Source of the DNA: Deltaproteobacteria bacterium
GTDB taxonomy: Bacteria; Desulfobacterota_B; Binatia; UBA9968
Assembly: GCA_005879255.1 (NCBI GenBank)
Contig: VBKY01000026.1
Location: 1-44,651 of the forward strand
Reading direction: 5' to 3'
Length of the DNA stretch: 44,651 nucleotides
The notes below the pieces were generated by a model that saw only the letters and a program-made list of their open reading frames with translations, searched no databases and had not been told where the DNA came from. The position numbers and the translations under genes are program-made. Below, piece by piece: positions 25,984 through 39,425 of this stretch (within the stretch, counting starts at the first letter, position 1; each line of letters begins with the position of its first letter).

Positions 25984-26016
25984 GAGGGGGACGCCGATGG
26001 CTTCCCCCTTTTTTTC
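25984..26016 (+). terminator. Rho-independent terminator after hsp20
   Basis: AGGGGGA (25985-25991) pairs with TCCCCCT (26003-26009), with an inner GCC/GGC pairing, followed by a run of Ts to 26016. It lies about 30 nt after the hsp20 stop. Confidence 0.85.
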
Positions 26017-26127
26017 TTTCTGACCCCATTCAGCTATTAAGAGTCACGGTTGAAGTTTGGTTTGCCGGAATGCGAGACTCGGGTATGCCCCCCTCCTTCA
26101 ATGCCTCTGCGTTGAAGCCAACAAAAA

Positions 26128-26151
26128 AGGCGCTTGGTATTCCAAGCGCCT
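26128..26151. terminator. Bidirectional terminator between hsp20 and groEL
   Basis: A perfect 10-bp stem AGGCGCTTGG/CCAAGCGCCT encloses the loop TATT, with a T-run on the plus-strand side and an A-run (T-run on the minus strand) on the other. It ends about 30 nt beyond the groEL stop and can terminate transcription from both directions. Confidence 0.9.
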
Positions 26152-26180
26152 TTTTTTCCTGTGACCAGCTTCCGAAACAC

Positions 26181-28108
<1,928 letters not shown>

Positions 28109-28167
28109 AACACCCTCCTCAAATAAAACGTAGATTTAAAATCCTGCAGAACAGGTTGGATGCGCCA

Positions 28168-28195
28168 AATGTAATCTCGCATCTCCAAACGTCAA
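28168..28195 (-). promoter_or_regulatory. Possible promoter of groES-groEL
   Basis: On the minus strand TTGACG (28195-28190) is followed after 16 nt by TACATT (28173-28168), about 60 nt upstream of the groES ATG. Neither a CIRCE inverted repeat nor a clear sigma-32 -10 (CCCCAT) is present. Confidence 0.35.
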
Positions 28196-28243
28196 GGGGG
28201 GAACCGAAGTATTTTTGGAGAATTTTTGAGTCCCGCCGCAGGT

Positions 28244-28612
28244 CTAAGGTTTATACGACGGAACGGCCAATGTTCTAATGTAAGCGACGATGTCGCGGAT
28301 TTGCTTTTCATTGAGCGAGCCCCCCCAGGAAGGCATAAAAGTCGACTTCCCAGCCGCGCCCCCGCCCTTTGATATAATCTCTAGGAGAAATTTATCGCTG
28401 AGCTGATTCATAACCGCGCCGTTAGTGTGATCGGCCGGCTTCGCCGGCAGTGAAGCGGCAGCCATGCCGTCCCCCTTGCCGGTTTCGCCATGGCAGGTGG
28501 AACAGTAGCTAGTGTAAAGTTTTTTTCCTTCCGCCGCATTCTGCGCCCAGCTCGATCCCGCTCCAGTGAGAATTCCCACGGCAAAAACTACCCCGAACAA
28601 TCGTTTGCTCAT
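28244..28612 (-). CDS. Periplasmic class I cytochrome c
   Basis: This 122-residue protein has a signal peptide (cleavage near SWA-QN) and a single heme c site CSTCH (C37, C40, H41), with M93 in STFMPSWGG as the probable distal iron ligand. The C-terminal helix QIRDIVAYIRTL is typical. It should shuttle electrons in the periplasm or at the membrane, but no oxidase or reductase partner is adjacent. It lies upstream of groES on the same strand, separated by 135 nt, and is probably a separate unit. Confidence 0.93.
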   Translation of the reverse strand: MSKRLFGVVFAVGILTGAGSSWAQNAAEGKKLYTSYCSTCHGETGKGDGMAAASLPAKPADHTNGAVMNQLSDKFLLEIISKGGGAAGKSTFMPSWGGSLNEKQIRDIVAYIRTLAVPSYKP

Positions 28613-28892
28613 GTGATTATCGCCCTTCGTTGAAAGTTAACCTGTATTCCCTAGCAGATCTTGAAAAAAAACGACAGAGGGTCGACCCCGGTTGCCGACC
28701 GGTCATTTCCTTTGATCAAGACCCGCTTCATTTGTGACCACAATCGCTAAATGTAATTCCGAGCCGAGCGCGAAAAATTTTGGCTTCTACATACGTCACC
28801 ACCCGATCCCCAAGCGGCCAGGGCAGAGGCTATTTATTGAGCGGAAACAATGATAAACAGTTTTTGAAAATTAGACATCTCTGGGGGCAGAC

Positions 28893-29513
28893 ATGATCAA
28901 AATCTGGGGCAGAACCGATTCATCCAACGTGCAGAAGGTGCTGTGGTGCTGCGGCGAACTCGGTTTGGAATTCGAGCGGCTCGACTGGGGCGGCAAGTTC
29001 GGCGGCAACAAGGATGAGGCTTATCTCGGAATGAATCCCAATGGCTTGGTGCCAACGATCAAGGACGGGGACTTTATCCTGTGGGAATCCAACAGCATTA
29101 TGCGGTATCTCAACGCAAAGTACGGTCAGGGAAGATTGCTCCCTACTTCACCTGAGGGCATGGCTAGTGCTAACCGCTGGATGGACTGGCAGCTTTCAAC
29201 ATTCAATTCCGCCATTGTGCCACTTTTCTGGGCGTTGATCCGGACACCCGAAGAAAAGCGCGATCCCAAAGCGGTTCAAGCTGCTTTAGAAAAAACCGTT
29301 AAGGCCTGGCAGATGGTCGAAGATCACTTGGCGAAGAATCGCTATCTGGGCGGCGAAGACTTCTCACTGGGCGACATTCCCCTAGGTGTCTGGGCTTATC
29401 GTTGGTTTAATTTACCCGTCGAGCGCCCGAATCAGCCGAATGTCGCAAACTGGTTTGAGCGGCTTAAGCAGCGCAAGCCCTACCAGACGCACATTATGAT
29501 TCCGCTGACATAA
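28893..29513 (+). CDS. Glutathione S-transferase family protein
   Basis: This 206-residue protein has an N-terminal thioredoxin-like GST domain (IKIWGRTDSSNVQKVLW, with NPNGLVPTIKDGD and the glutathione-site WESNSIMRYL) and a helical C-terminal domain (about 88-200) including FSLGDIPLGVWAYRW. The serine in SSNVQKV is the likely catalytic residue. A G-rich ribosome binding site precedes the ATG. The substrate cannot be told; a role with the glutathione-dependent alcohol dehydrogenase at 38 kb is possible but not shown by linkage. Confidence 0.92.
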   Translation: MIKIWGRTDSSNVQKVLWCCGELGLEFERLDWGGKFGGNKDEAYLGMNPNGLVPTIKDGDFILWESNSIMRYLNAKYGQGRLLPTSPEGMASANRWMDWQLSTFNSAIVPLFWALIRTPEEKRDPKAVQAALEKTVKAWQMVEDHLAKNRYLGGEDFSLGDIPLGVWAYRWFNLPVERPNQPNVANWFERLKQRKPYQTHIMIPLT

Positions 29514-29713
29514 CAATTCAGGTTGCATACTCGCCCGCTTTCCCCAGGCTTCCAGGTTCCGAGTAAGCCCAGCGGGAAATGTTTGCCAGATCATAAGCGC
29601 CAACTCACTCGCTAAGAACTGAGTCGGCAGAAGGCGCCTTGAATTGGGGCGGCGCCTAAATGCCACCAAAGTTCAGTGACTGCTTCAACAAATAAAGCAA
29701 TGTGGCGTAAACG

Positions 29714-31156
29714 CTACTGCAGTTTAGCAGTCGGAGTTGCGCCTGCGTCGCGAGGAAGCGTAAACGCGATTTTGGTGCCGGCGCTGGAACAGTCGGAAAT
29801 AACGATTGTTGCGCCGTTTCTTTCAAGGAATTTTTTTGCCAATGATAGCCCGATACCCGTCCCATGCGGCTTGGTGGTGAAAAATGGCTCAAAGACACGC
29901 TGGCGATTCTCAATGGGAATTCCTTCGCCGGTGTCTTCGATCGAAACTTCGACGATTTTCCCATCGCCAATAGGACTGCAAGATCTCGTCCGAACCGTGA
30001 CAATACCCCCTCTTGGGGTCGCCTCCACTGCGTTAGTGATGAGTCCCATCAACGCCTGCTCCAAGTGATTGACGTCGGATGTAACAGATGGAAGGTTCGC
30101 CTCAAGATCTAGTTTCGTGGTGACTTGGGCGTCGCTGAAGCGGGCGCGGCATGTTTCAACGACGTCGCATACGAGTGAATTGATTTCAATTGGAACCGGG
30201 CGCGGTTCGAGAGGCTTAGCGAAATTCAACAGAGCTTGCATACGCCTTTGCATCCGATCAACTTGCTGCACGATATCTTGCAAATTTTCCGTCATTTTTT
30301 GGTTCTTCGCAGACCCGTCTCCTGCCGCCGTGTCGAGCATGGCAACCTGAGCGGCCGCACGAATCGACGATAGTGGGTTGCCAATGCCGTGGGCTACTGC
30401 CGCCGCCATCTCGCCCACCGCGGCCATCCGCTGCGATGCGACAAGTTCGGATTGGATCTTTAGCAGGTTCTCTTGCTGCTCGTCGATCTTTCGCGCGGCT
30501 TGCCGCACGATGGCAAACAACGAAACATACAAAAGCAGCCCGCCGCCGACGGCGCCAAAAAGAACGATTGCTCGCGCCTCCCGGACAGCATGGAATATCG
30601 AATCGGGGCGCCGATAGGTCTCAAACACTCCTAGGAGCTCTCGTCCGCTCTCCGAGTAGATAGGCACATAGACTTCCACGGCTCCCGATAAGGACTTGGG
30701 TTCGAAGATATTCTCGTGCTTCTCCAGCGAACTCATGTCCGCGACTACTTGGCCTCGCAGAGCTCTTTGAAGCTGGGGATTATCGATGAATGATTTACCG
30801 ACTAACCGTTTATCGTCCGACCAAATGACAATTCCTTTGGGATTGTAAACTTTGAAACGGACAATATCCGGCGACAGTCTCATATGCTCGAGGAGAGCAA
30901 CAAATTTATGCCCTACCGACTTACGATCCTGGGCTTTGAAATCGTAGTCTTCGAGAAATGTGCGCACGTCCGTCCGCACAATTTGCGCCGTAGTTTGCCA
31001 TTCCCGCTCAACGATCTGATTGATCAAGTAGTTGGAGACCATAAACCACAGGGCTGAAGTCATAATGCCGATGCAAATGAAACTATTGACGGCAAATCGA
31101 ACGGTCAGGCTGGCATTCGCGAATAGAGACGTAATTGGCGTGTTCCAGAGCTTCAT
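29714..31156 (-). CDS. Membrane sensor histidine kinase
   Basis: This 480-residue protein has a first transmembrane helix (about 21-45), an extracytoplasmic sensor domain with Cache-like features (about 46-190: VRFKVYNPKGIVIWSD, YVPIYSESGRELLGVFETYRR), a second helix (about 196-216) and a short coiled linker. The dimerisation/phosphoacceptor domain has H256 in VAHGIGNPLSSIR. The ATPase domain has an N-box (LITNAVEAT), G1 (DTGEGIP) and G2 (GTGIGLSLAKK). It should phosphorylate a response regulator in answer to an external signal, but none is encoded nearby, so it is an orphan in this window. Confidence 0.93.
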   Translation of the reverse strand: MKLWNTPITSLFANASLTVRFAVNSFICIGIMTSALWFMVSNYLINQIVEREWQTTAQIVRTDVRTFLEDYDFKAQDRKSVGHKFVALLEHMRLSPDIVRFKVYNPKGIVIWSDDKRLVGKSFIDNPQLQRALRGQVVADMSSLEKHENIFEPKSLSGAVEVYVPIYSESGRELLGVFETYRRPDSIFHAVREARAIVLFGAVGGGLLLYVSLFAIVRQAARKIDEQQENLLKIQSELVASQRMAAVGEMAAAVAHGIGNPLSSIRAAAQVAMLDTAAGDGSAKNQKMTENLQDIVQQVDRMQRRMQALLNFAKPLEPRPVPIEINSLVCDVVETCRARFSDAQVTTKLDLEANLPSVTSDVNHLEQALMGLITNAVEATPRGGIVTVRTRSCSPIGDGKIVEVSIEDTGEGIPIENRQRVFEPFFTTKPHGTGIGLSLAKKFLERNGATIVISDCSSAGTKIAFTLPRDAGATPTAKLQ

Positions 31157-31400
31157 GGGCGCTCTTCACAATCCCCAAACCGCCGTCACGCTAACATCGA
31201 CTCATGCAGGGGGTCAATCAATCTGAGTAGATAGAGGTGTTATAATCGCCCCGCCCATTCGCGTTGATCGTTGGTCGATCGCGGCACCAATCACATAGGT
31301 GCAGCGACTTTGGCAAATCAAGCTCACGAACAACCGGTTAAATCGCCAATGATTCGTGTGGAGTATCATGGTTTTTTGCGCCGTCGGCGCAAATGGCAAG

Positions 31401-32426
31401 CTACGGAACCTTTCCGCCTTCAGCCAAGCGCATCACTGCGTCGACGACTTGATCGACGTCTGGAATCATCGCATCGACCAGCGGCGGGCTGTGCGGCGGC
31501 GGGATTGGCTGAGCGCCGACGCGTATGATGGGGCCCTTCAAGTCGGAAAATAAATTCTCTTGGAGCATCGCGGCGATCTCCGCCGACAGACCGCCGATCA
31601 TCGGACCTTCGTCGAGCACGATGGCTCGTTTCGTTTTCCCCACCGAGCGCAGAATCGTTTCTTTGTCGAGCGGCGCCAAGGAGCGCAGATCGACGATCTC
31701 GATATCAATGCCCTTTTCTTTCAATGCTTCGGCAGCGGCGTCGGCTTTTAGAACCATGCCGCCACAAGTGACGATTGTCAGATCTTCTCCCTGGCGGCGA
31801 ACCGCAGCAAGACCGATGGGCACAGTATAATCGCCATCAGGCACGGGACCGCGTTGCCCGTATAGGTGATGGCTTTCGAAGCAAAGCACGGGATTGGGAT
31901 CGCGGATCGCCGAGAGCAAGAGCCCTTTGGCATCCGCCGGCGTCGTCGGCATAATAATTTTGAGGCCGGGGAAATGAATGAATGCGCCGTGGTTACAGCT
32001 CGAATGGCTCGGTCCTCCGCCAGCGCGTGTGGCAAACTTAGTTCTCACGACCATCGGTACGCCGATACGGCCCCCGGTCATATAATGATAGCGCGCCGCA
32101 TGGCTGGCGAGCTGATCCATAGCCAGAGGTAATAGATCGCAGAACTGAATCTCCACCACCGGACGCATACCATTGATCGCCGCGCCCACAGCCAGACCAA
32201 CCAAAGCCGCCTCGGAGATCGGCGTGTCAAGAACGCGGCGGTCACCGAACTCTTGGATCAAACCGCGCGTAACACCATAGGCGCCGCCGAAGAGCGCCAC
32301 ATCTTCTCCCATGACAAATACGCGGCCGTCACGCGCCATCTCGTAGCGCAAGGCGTCACGGAGCGCTTCCTGCATGCGCATTTCCTTGGCAGGCGGCTGA
32401 GCTTCCGCCGTCATTGGTTTAGCCAT
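31401..32426 (-). CDS. Thiamine-diphosphate-dependent dehydrogenase E1 component, beta subunit
   Basis: This 341-residue subunit matches the beta chain of pyruvate/acetoin-type 2-oxo acid dehydrogenases. Signatures are GEDVALFGGAYGVTRGL, RVLDTPISEAALVGLAVGAA, RPVVEIQFCD, GGGPSHSS and the C-terminal transketolase domain (EIVDLRSLAPLDKETI, VLDEGPMIGGLSAEIA). With the alpha subunit it decarboxylates a 2-oxo acid or cleaves acetoin. Its start overlaps the alpha-subunit stop by 8 nt. No E2 acyltransferase or E3 is adjacent, so the substrate is undecided. Confidence 0.92.
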   Translation of the reverse strand: MAKPMTAEAQPPAKEMRMQEALRDALRYEMARDGRVFVMGEDVALFGGAYGVTRGLIQEFGDRRVLDTPISEAALVGLAVGAAINGMRPVVEIQFCDLLPLAMDQLASHAARYHYMTGGRIGVPMVVRTKFATRAGGGPSHSSCNHGAFIHFPGLKIIMPTTPADAKGLLLSAIRDPNPVLCFESHHLYGQRGPVPDGDYTVPIGLAAVRRQGEDLTIVTCGGMVLKADAAAEALKEKGIDIEIVDLRSLAPLDKETILRSVGKTKRAIVLDEGPMIGGLSAEIAAMLQENLFSDLKGPIIRVGAQPIPPPHSPPLVDAMIPDVDQVVDAVMRLAEGGKVP

Positions 32427-33399
32427 GAGCCACCTCGGTCACCGCGTAAATACTGCTCAAATCGACTTCCTTTTTCGGCAACGGCGCCGCTTCCGCGCGC
32501 TTGGCAGTCTTATCCAATTCCACCTGGACCGCCGACGATATCTTCGCAAATTCCTCTTCGGTCAGATTTCCCTCTTGAATCATTTTTTCCTTGAAGCGCT
32601 TGATCGGGCACTTCTGCTTCCAGGCTTCGATTTCTTCCTTCGAACGATAGCCCGTACCCGGGTCGCCGCCGAAGTGACCGTCCCAACGGTAGGTGACACA
32701 TTCGAGAAACGTCGCGCCGCCGCCGCTGCGCGCCTTGGTCGCTGCCGCTTGCGTGGCTTCATAAACCGCATCGACGTTATTGCCGTCGATGGTTTTGCCG
32801 TCGAATCCATAGGCCGCAGCGCGGTCCGACAATTGTTTGATCGCCACGCTCTTTTCCAAACTCACGGTCATGGCGTATTGATTGTTCTCGCAGACGTAGA
32901 TCACTGGCAGCTTCCACACCCCGGCGAGATTCATCGCTTCATGCACCACGCCTTGATTGGCCGCGCCGTCGCCGAAGAAACTGACGACGACTTCCTTCGA
33001 GCCGCGGATTTTCGCTGAGAGTGCCGCGCCGGTGGCCGTCGGCACCGTCCCACCAACCGTGCCCGTGTTGCCAAGAAAACCAAAGGCCATATCGCCCATG
33101 TGCATTTTGCCTCCGCGGCCCTTCGAATAGCCATCGGCCCGTCCCATGCACTCACAAAGGAGCATGTAGAGATCGGCGCCTTTCGCGATCAAATGGCCGG
33201 TTCCGCGATGATAACTGGCGACCAGATCCGTAGACTCGAGCGCCGCGCAAACGCCGACTGCGATTGCCTCCTGGCCGCGATAGGAATGGGTGCTGCCGAA
33301 CATCGCCTTGCGCTGGTAAAGCTCGTCGAGCTTCTCCTCGAAGGCGCGGATAAGAATCATCTGTCGCAGCATCGCTCTCTGCTTTGTTGTGTCCAGCAT
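32419..33399 (-). CDS. Thiamine-diphosphate-dependent dehydrogenase E1 component, alpha subunit
   Basis: The product has 326 residues from ATG 33399, with AAGGAG 6 nt upstream; the frame could extend to GTG 33426 but lacks such a site. The thiamine-diphosphate motif GDGAANQGVVHEAMN followed by CENNQYAM (about 147-175) and the GRGGKMHMGD segment are typical of pyruvate/acetoin dehydrogenase E1 alpha. The size of about 330 residues fits the acetoin-type and short PDH group. The missing E2/E3 leave open whether it serves pyruvate, branched-chain acids or acetoin. Confidence 0.92.
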   Translation of the reverse strand: MLDTTKQRAMLRQMILIRAFEEKLDELYQRKAMFGSTHSYRGQEAIAVGVCAALESTDLVASYHRGTGHLIAKGADLYMLLCECMGRADGYSKGRGGKMHMGDMAFGFLGNTGTVGGTVPTATGAALSAKIRGSKEVVVSFFGDGAANQGVVHEAMNLAGVWKLPVIYVCENNQYAMTVSLEKSVAIKQLSDRAAAYGFDGKTIDGNNVDAVYEATQAAATKARSGGGATFLECVTYRWDGHFGGDPGTGYRSKEEIEAWKQKCPIKRFKEKMIQEGNLTEEEFAKISSAVQVELDKTAKRAEAAPLPKKEVDLSSIYAVTEVAHG

Positions 33400-33558
33400 C
33401 GCTATCTCCTTCGCGTCCGAGAGCACGGAAATATCGGCCGCGTTATCTCGCTCTTAGTTATTTGGCCGAGCCTGGGTTGTCAAGGCAGAACAATGCGCCC
33501 CTTCATACTTGCTAAGGCTGAGCAACGATGGCGGAGGTCACACCGGGAGCAATGACGA

Positions 33559-33596
33559 TAAAAAGACGAGAGGGAGAGCTCCGCCGCTCTCCCTCT
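33559..33596 (-). terminator. Rho-independent terminator after the NIPSNAP gene
   Basis: A perfect 11-bp hairpin (AGAGGGAGAGC at 33569-33579 pairing with GCTCTCCCTCT at 33586-33596, six-base loop) is followed on the minus strand by CGTCTTTTTA. It lies 65 nt after the NIPSNAP stop. Confidence 0.8.
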
Positions 33597-33660
33597 CCGA
33601 AAATAATCACATGCGCGTCGCCTTTGGATCGGCGGACGAGCGCGAAGATTTTCTCAGCGC

Positions 33661-34278
33661 TTATTTAAACGGCTCGCAGGGTGCGGGAGTCATCAACACA
33701 TTTTCCTGCATGACCAAAAACTCTCGGGTCGGCGGCGGCCATCCTTCCACAGTCTTGGACGCTTCGGCGCGCAGCCGCTCGCGTTCGCCGCCGTCTTTGT
33801 ACGCCCAGACATGAACGTATTGGTTGAGCGGACCAATCATGGTTTGCCCCGCGAATACGAGGGGTGAGACCTTGGTGCGCGCCGGTATGACCTTGCCGAA
33901 CCGTTCGAGCACGGTCGGCATTGTTCCCGGCTGGTAAGTATACGTGCGGAACTCATAGAGATTTCCCAACTTGCTCTCGGGTAGCGGGGGCGAGAAAGGC
34001 GCTGGCTGGATAATCTTGTTTTCCTGCGTGACGATAAACTCCTGAGTTTTTGGCGGCCATTTGCCGGTTTTTCTAGCTTCGGCGCCGATCCGTTCACGAT
34101 CTTCAAAACTTTCATATGGCCAGACATGAACCACTCGGTTAAGGCCGCCGACTTCGGACAGCCACAGACCCAGCAGCTTGGAGAATTGCAACCGCGCCGT
34201 CAGTCCTTCCGCAAAGCGTTCGACAAAGTTGTTGGTCATCCCAGGTTTCAGCACGTAAGTCCTCATCTCGAGAATCAT
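33661..34278 (-). CDS. NIPSNAP family protein with two NIPSNAP domains
   Basis: This 205-residue protein starts at 34278, where GGAGG lies 7 nt upstream. It contains two tandem NIPSNAP (ferredoxin-like) domains: about 1-98 (LEMRTYVLKPGMTNNFVERF, VVHVWPYESFEDRERI) and about 108-205 (YEFRTYTYQPGTMPTVLERF, YVHVWAYKDGGERERL). Each ends with a matching tail (VTQENKIIQPAPFSP and VMQENVLMTPAP), showing internal duplication. NIPSNAP domains are small alpha/beta-barrel dimers of unclear enzymatic role in bacteria. It is a single-gene unit with its own terminator. Confidence 0.9.
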   Translation of the reverse strand: MILEMRTYVLKPGMTNNFVERFAEGLTARLQFSKLLGLWLSEVGGLNRVVHVWPYESFEDRERIGAEARKTGKWPPKTQEFIVTQENKIIQPAPFSPPLPESKLGNLYEFRTYTYQPGTMPTVLERFGKVIPARTKVSPLVFAGQTMIGPLNQYVHVWAYKDGGERERLRAEASKTVEGWPPPTREFLVMQENVLMTPAPCEPFK

Positions 34279-34690
34279 ACGACACCTCCATTCAATTTTT
34301 TCTATCCTTCCCACAAACCGTGGAACGTTTGCAACAGGCCAAATTTTCCACGTAATCCCTCTAAAGCTCCGGTAAGACCAGCTGCTTACTTCCATGCCGC
34401 CGGTTATTTTCGTGCGGACCGGACAGTGAGCCAAAGGCGAACAATCAGCGTCAACAGCGGGCAATTTTTCCGCGTCACCAATGCTCCCCGGTCCACCCTA
34501 CCCTGAACATAGTCGTACGTAAGTTGTCATCTTATGTCGGGGAATCGTTTTTCGCTGACAAGAATTCGCCACTAATATTCCAAAATTTGCCACTACCGCC
34601 AAGCATTTCGCTGGTATGCATGTTGCTGAATCAATAGGACTCGCGGGCGTGCTGGAAGGAGCGGCCGCGGACGTTAAGGAACAGAACTTT
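34279..34690. other. Intergenic region between divergent genes
   Basis: The 412 nt between the NIPSNAP gene and the glycosyltransferase gene hold no gene I can support. A -10-like TAATAT lies at about 34573-34578, but no matching -35 is convincing. An in-frame ATG at 34616 could extend the following gene by 25 residues. Confidence 0.4.
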
Positions 34691-36160
34691 ATGGAAGTCC
34701 AGAAATCGACCGACAGGGAAACCGACGAACCACAGAGCACCGCGGATCCCCACAATCAAAACCCGCAGATTTCTGATGATGAACTCTGGAGACGCCCCGA
34801 AACCGCTGATAAGTTTCCAAGTGAACAGCCAGCAAAAATTAGATTGCCTGGTTGGCGGCGCCAGAAACGGGCGAATTATGTCCCCGTCAAAGCTAAATTC
34901 TTAGTTTCAACCGCGTTCTCTTGTCTATGGTCTTATGTTTCATGGGAACTCGCACAGCCTTGGCTGGGCGAGCTCGCAAACTTAGTCGGATATTGGCCGG
35001 CGCTTACGATCATTTTCTTTATTGCGTTACTTCCTGGTTTCTTGAATGCTCATATTCTCGCCAGTGTTATTCTGGATCGACCGCCCAAACTCCATTTCGA
35101 TTTGACCTATCCAACCATTAGCCTGCTCATCGCCGCGTACAACGAGGAAGAAAACATCACCGAAACGATTCGTGGCATCAAAAGCCAAGACTACCCCGCC
35201 GGTATAGAAATCATTCTCGTCGACGACGGCTCCAACGATAACACAGTGGACCTTGTTCAATCCCTCGGTTTACGCAACCTGAAAGTGGTTAAGGCCAATC
35301 ACGGGGGCAAAGCGCGGGCGCTCAACGAAGGGTTGAAACATATCAAGAACGACATCGTCATTTGCATTGACGCCGACACCTACCTGCAGCCACAGGCGCT
35401 GAGACGAATTGTCGCGCGCTTTATAACGGATCCACCCAATACTGGCGCTGTTGCCGGGTGCGTGCTGGTGAAAAATTCGCGTTCTACGTTTATGACCCGC
35501 CTTCAGGAATGGGACTACTTTACCGGAATCGCATCGGCCAAAAGGCAGCAGTCGCTCTATCAAGGAACGTTGGTGGCCCAGGGCGCCTTCAGTGCATTCC
35601 ACAGTAAGGCCGTAAAGGCGCATCAAGGATGGCCGTCAGTGATCGGCGAAGATATCGTTTTGACTTGGTCGCTGATAAAAAGCGGCTGGCGCATCGGCTT
35701 CGAGCCCACGGCCATTGGATTCACTTCTGCGCCGGAGACGATCGAGGGTTTTTATCACCAACGGAAGCGTTGGGCGCGCGGGATGATTGAAGGCCTCAAG
35801 CAGCACGGCCATTTGGTCTGGAGCAGCTCGCGACTATCGGGTTTTTTTGTCGGTATAGATTTCATTATCCCGTTTATCGATCTGTTCTACGCTTTCGTCT
35901 TTTTGCCTGGCGTGGTTCTGGCATTCCTCGGTAATTACTACATCGTCGGCCCGATAACTTTGCTTGTGATACCATTCGCCTTTCTGATCGTGATGATCAT
36001 GTACCGAAAACAGAAAGCTGTATTCAATGAGCTCGGCCTCGCAGTGCGACAGAACTTGGTCGGCTTCATTGTCTACATGCTCATATATCAAGCGATCATG
36101 TCGCCCATCTGTGTGATCGGCTACGTCCAGGAACTCATGGGAACGAAGAAACGCTGGTAA
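34691..36160 (+). CDS. Processive glycosyltransferase family 2 (PgaC/BcsA-like polysaccharide synthase)
   Basis: The 489-residue protein starts at ATG 34691 (AAGGA about 10 nt upstream); ATG 34616 is an alternative. After a polar N-terminal tail it has two membrane helices (about 80-125), the cytoplasmic GT2 domain and three or four C-terminal helices. All processive GT2 motifs are visible: DDGS (about 178-181), the DAD in CIDADTY, GED and the QRKRW sequence as HQRKRWARG. Such enzymes polymerise N-acetylglucosamine, glucose or similar sugars while moving the chain across the inner membrane. The next gene encodes a TPR/beta-barrel protein suited to export. Poly-GlcNAc is plausible but unproven because no deacetylase (pgaB) is present. 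Confidence 0.92.
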   Translation: MEVQKSTDRETDEPQSTADPHNQNPQISDDELWRRPETADKFPSEQPAKIRLPGWRRQKRANYVPVKAKFLVSTAFSCLWSYVSWELAQPWLGELANLVGYWPALTIIFFIALLPGFLNAHILASVILDRPPKLHFDLTYPTISLLIAAYNEEENITETIRGIKSQDYPAGIEIILVDDGSNDNTVDLVQSLGLRNLKVVKANHGGKARALNEGLKHIKNDIVICIDADTYLQPQALRRIVARFITDPPNTGAVAGCVLVKNSRSTFMTRLQEWDYFTGIASAKRQQSLYQGTLVAQGAFSAFHSKAVKAHQGWPSVIGEDIVLTWSLIKSGWRIGFEPTAIGFTSAPETIEGFYHQRKRWARGMIEGLKQHGHLVWSSSRLSGFFVGIDFIIPFIDLFYAFVFLPGVVLAFLGNYYIVGPITLLVIPFAFLIVMIMYRKQKAVFNELGLAVRQNLVGFIVYMLIYQAIMSPICVIGYVQELMGTKKRW

Positions 36161-36340
36161 GCTTGCTTGCCAATGATGCGCTCCAGATAAGCGGCCGCCT
36201 TAATTAGGTTCCGCGTAGCGCGCCACGGATGTCACTTCAACAAATTCGCCGCAAAAACGGTGATTCACTAAAAATTTAGGGCACTTGTCCGAATTTTTCT
36301 ACACATCAGAACGAAGTTTTGCTAATATTGCGTCCTAATA

Positions 36341-36378
36341 TACGGTATTCTTGACCGCAGAAGAGTCATTTTACCGTA
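36341..36378. repeat. 7-bp inverted repeat before the TPR/beta-barrel gene
   Basis: TACGGTA (36341-36347) and TACCGTA (36372-36378) are exact inverted repeats 24 nt apart, just upstream of and partly touching the weak ribosome binding site (TAGGA) of the gene at 36392. The pair could be an operator or form an RNA hairpin over the translation start. Confidence 0.3.
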
Positions 36379-36391
36379 GGAATATGCTGCT

Positions 36392-39203
<2,812 letters not shown>

Positions 39204-39355
39204 TCCGTTCGCCCTAATCCGGCCTACCAATTCTGGTAGTGACCGATTCGCTTGAGCGCCAGATATAGAATGGCAAATTAGGCGCACATTTATCGGAAAT
39301 ACAGCCGGAATTTGGCGCAAAACGGCTTGCAGTTTCGGGAATTTCTTTCTATAAG

Positions 39356-39374
39356 AAACCCCTAGTGGGTTTTT
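39356..39374 (+). terminator. Rho-independent terminator downstream of the alcohol dehydrogenase gene
   Basis: AAACCC (39356-39361) pairs with GGGTTT (39367-39372) around the loop CTAGT, followed by two further Ts. The stem is short (6 bp, three A-T), so efficiency is uncertain. It separates the dehydrogenase from coxS. Confidence 0.6.
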
Positions 39375-39425
39375 CCGGTCTTCACTGAAAAATCCGCCCG
39401 ACAGATTCTCGAGAAAGGAACAGCG

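Noticed and set aside
28109..28243. Search for CIRCE upstream of groES
   Set aside because: No TTAGCACTC-N9-GAGTGCTAA inverted repeat is present.
31379..31397. Hairpin GCGCC-GTC-GGCGC after the E1 beta gene as terminator
   Set aside because: The stem is short and no T-run follows on the minus strand where it would be needed.
32425..33018. 197-codon plus-strand frame over the E1 alpha gene
   Set aside because: It is antisense to a well-conserved gene; codon bias of the true gene explains the open frame.
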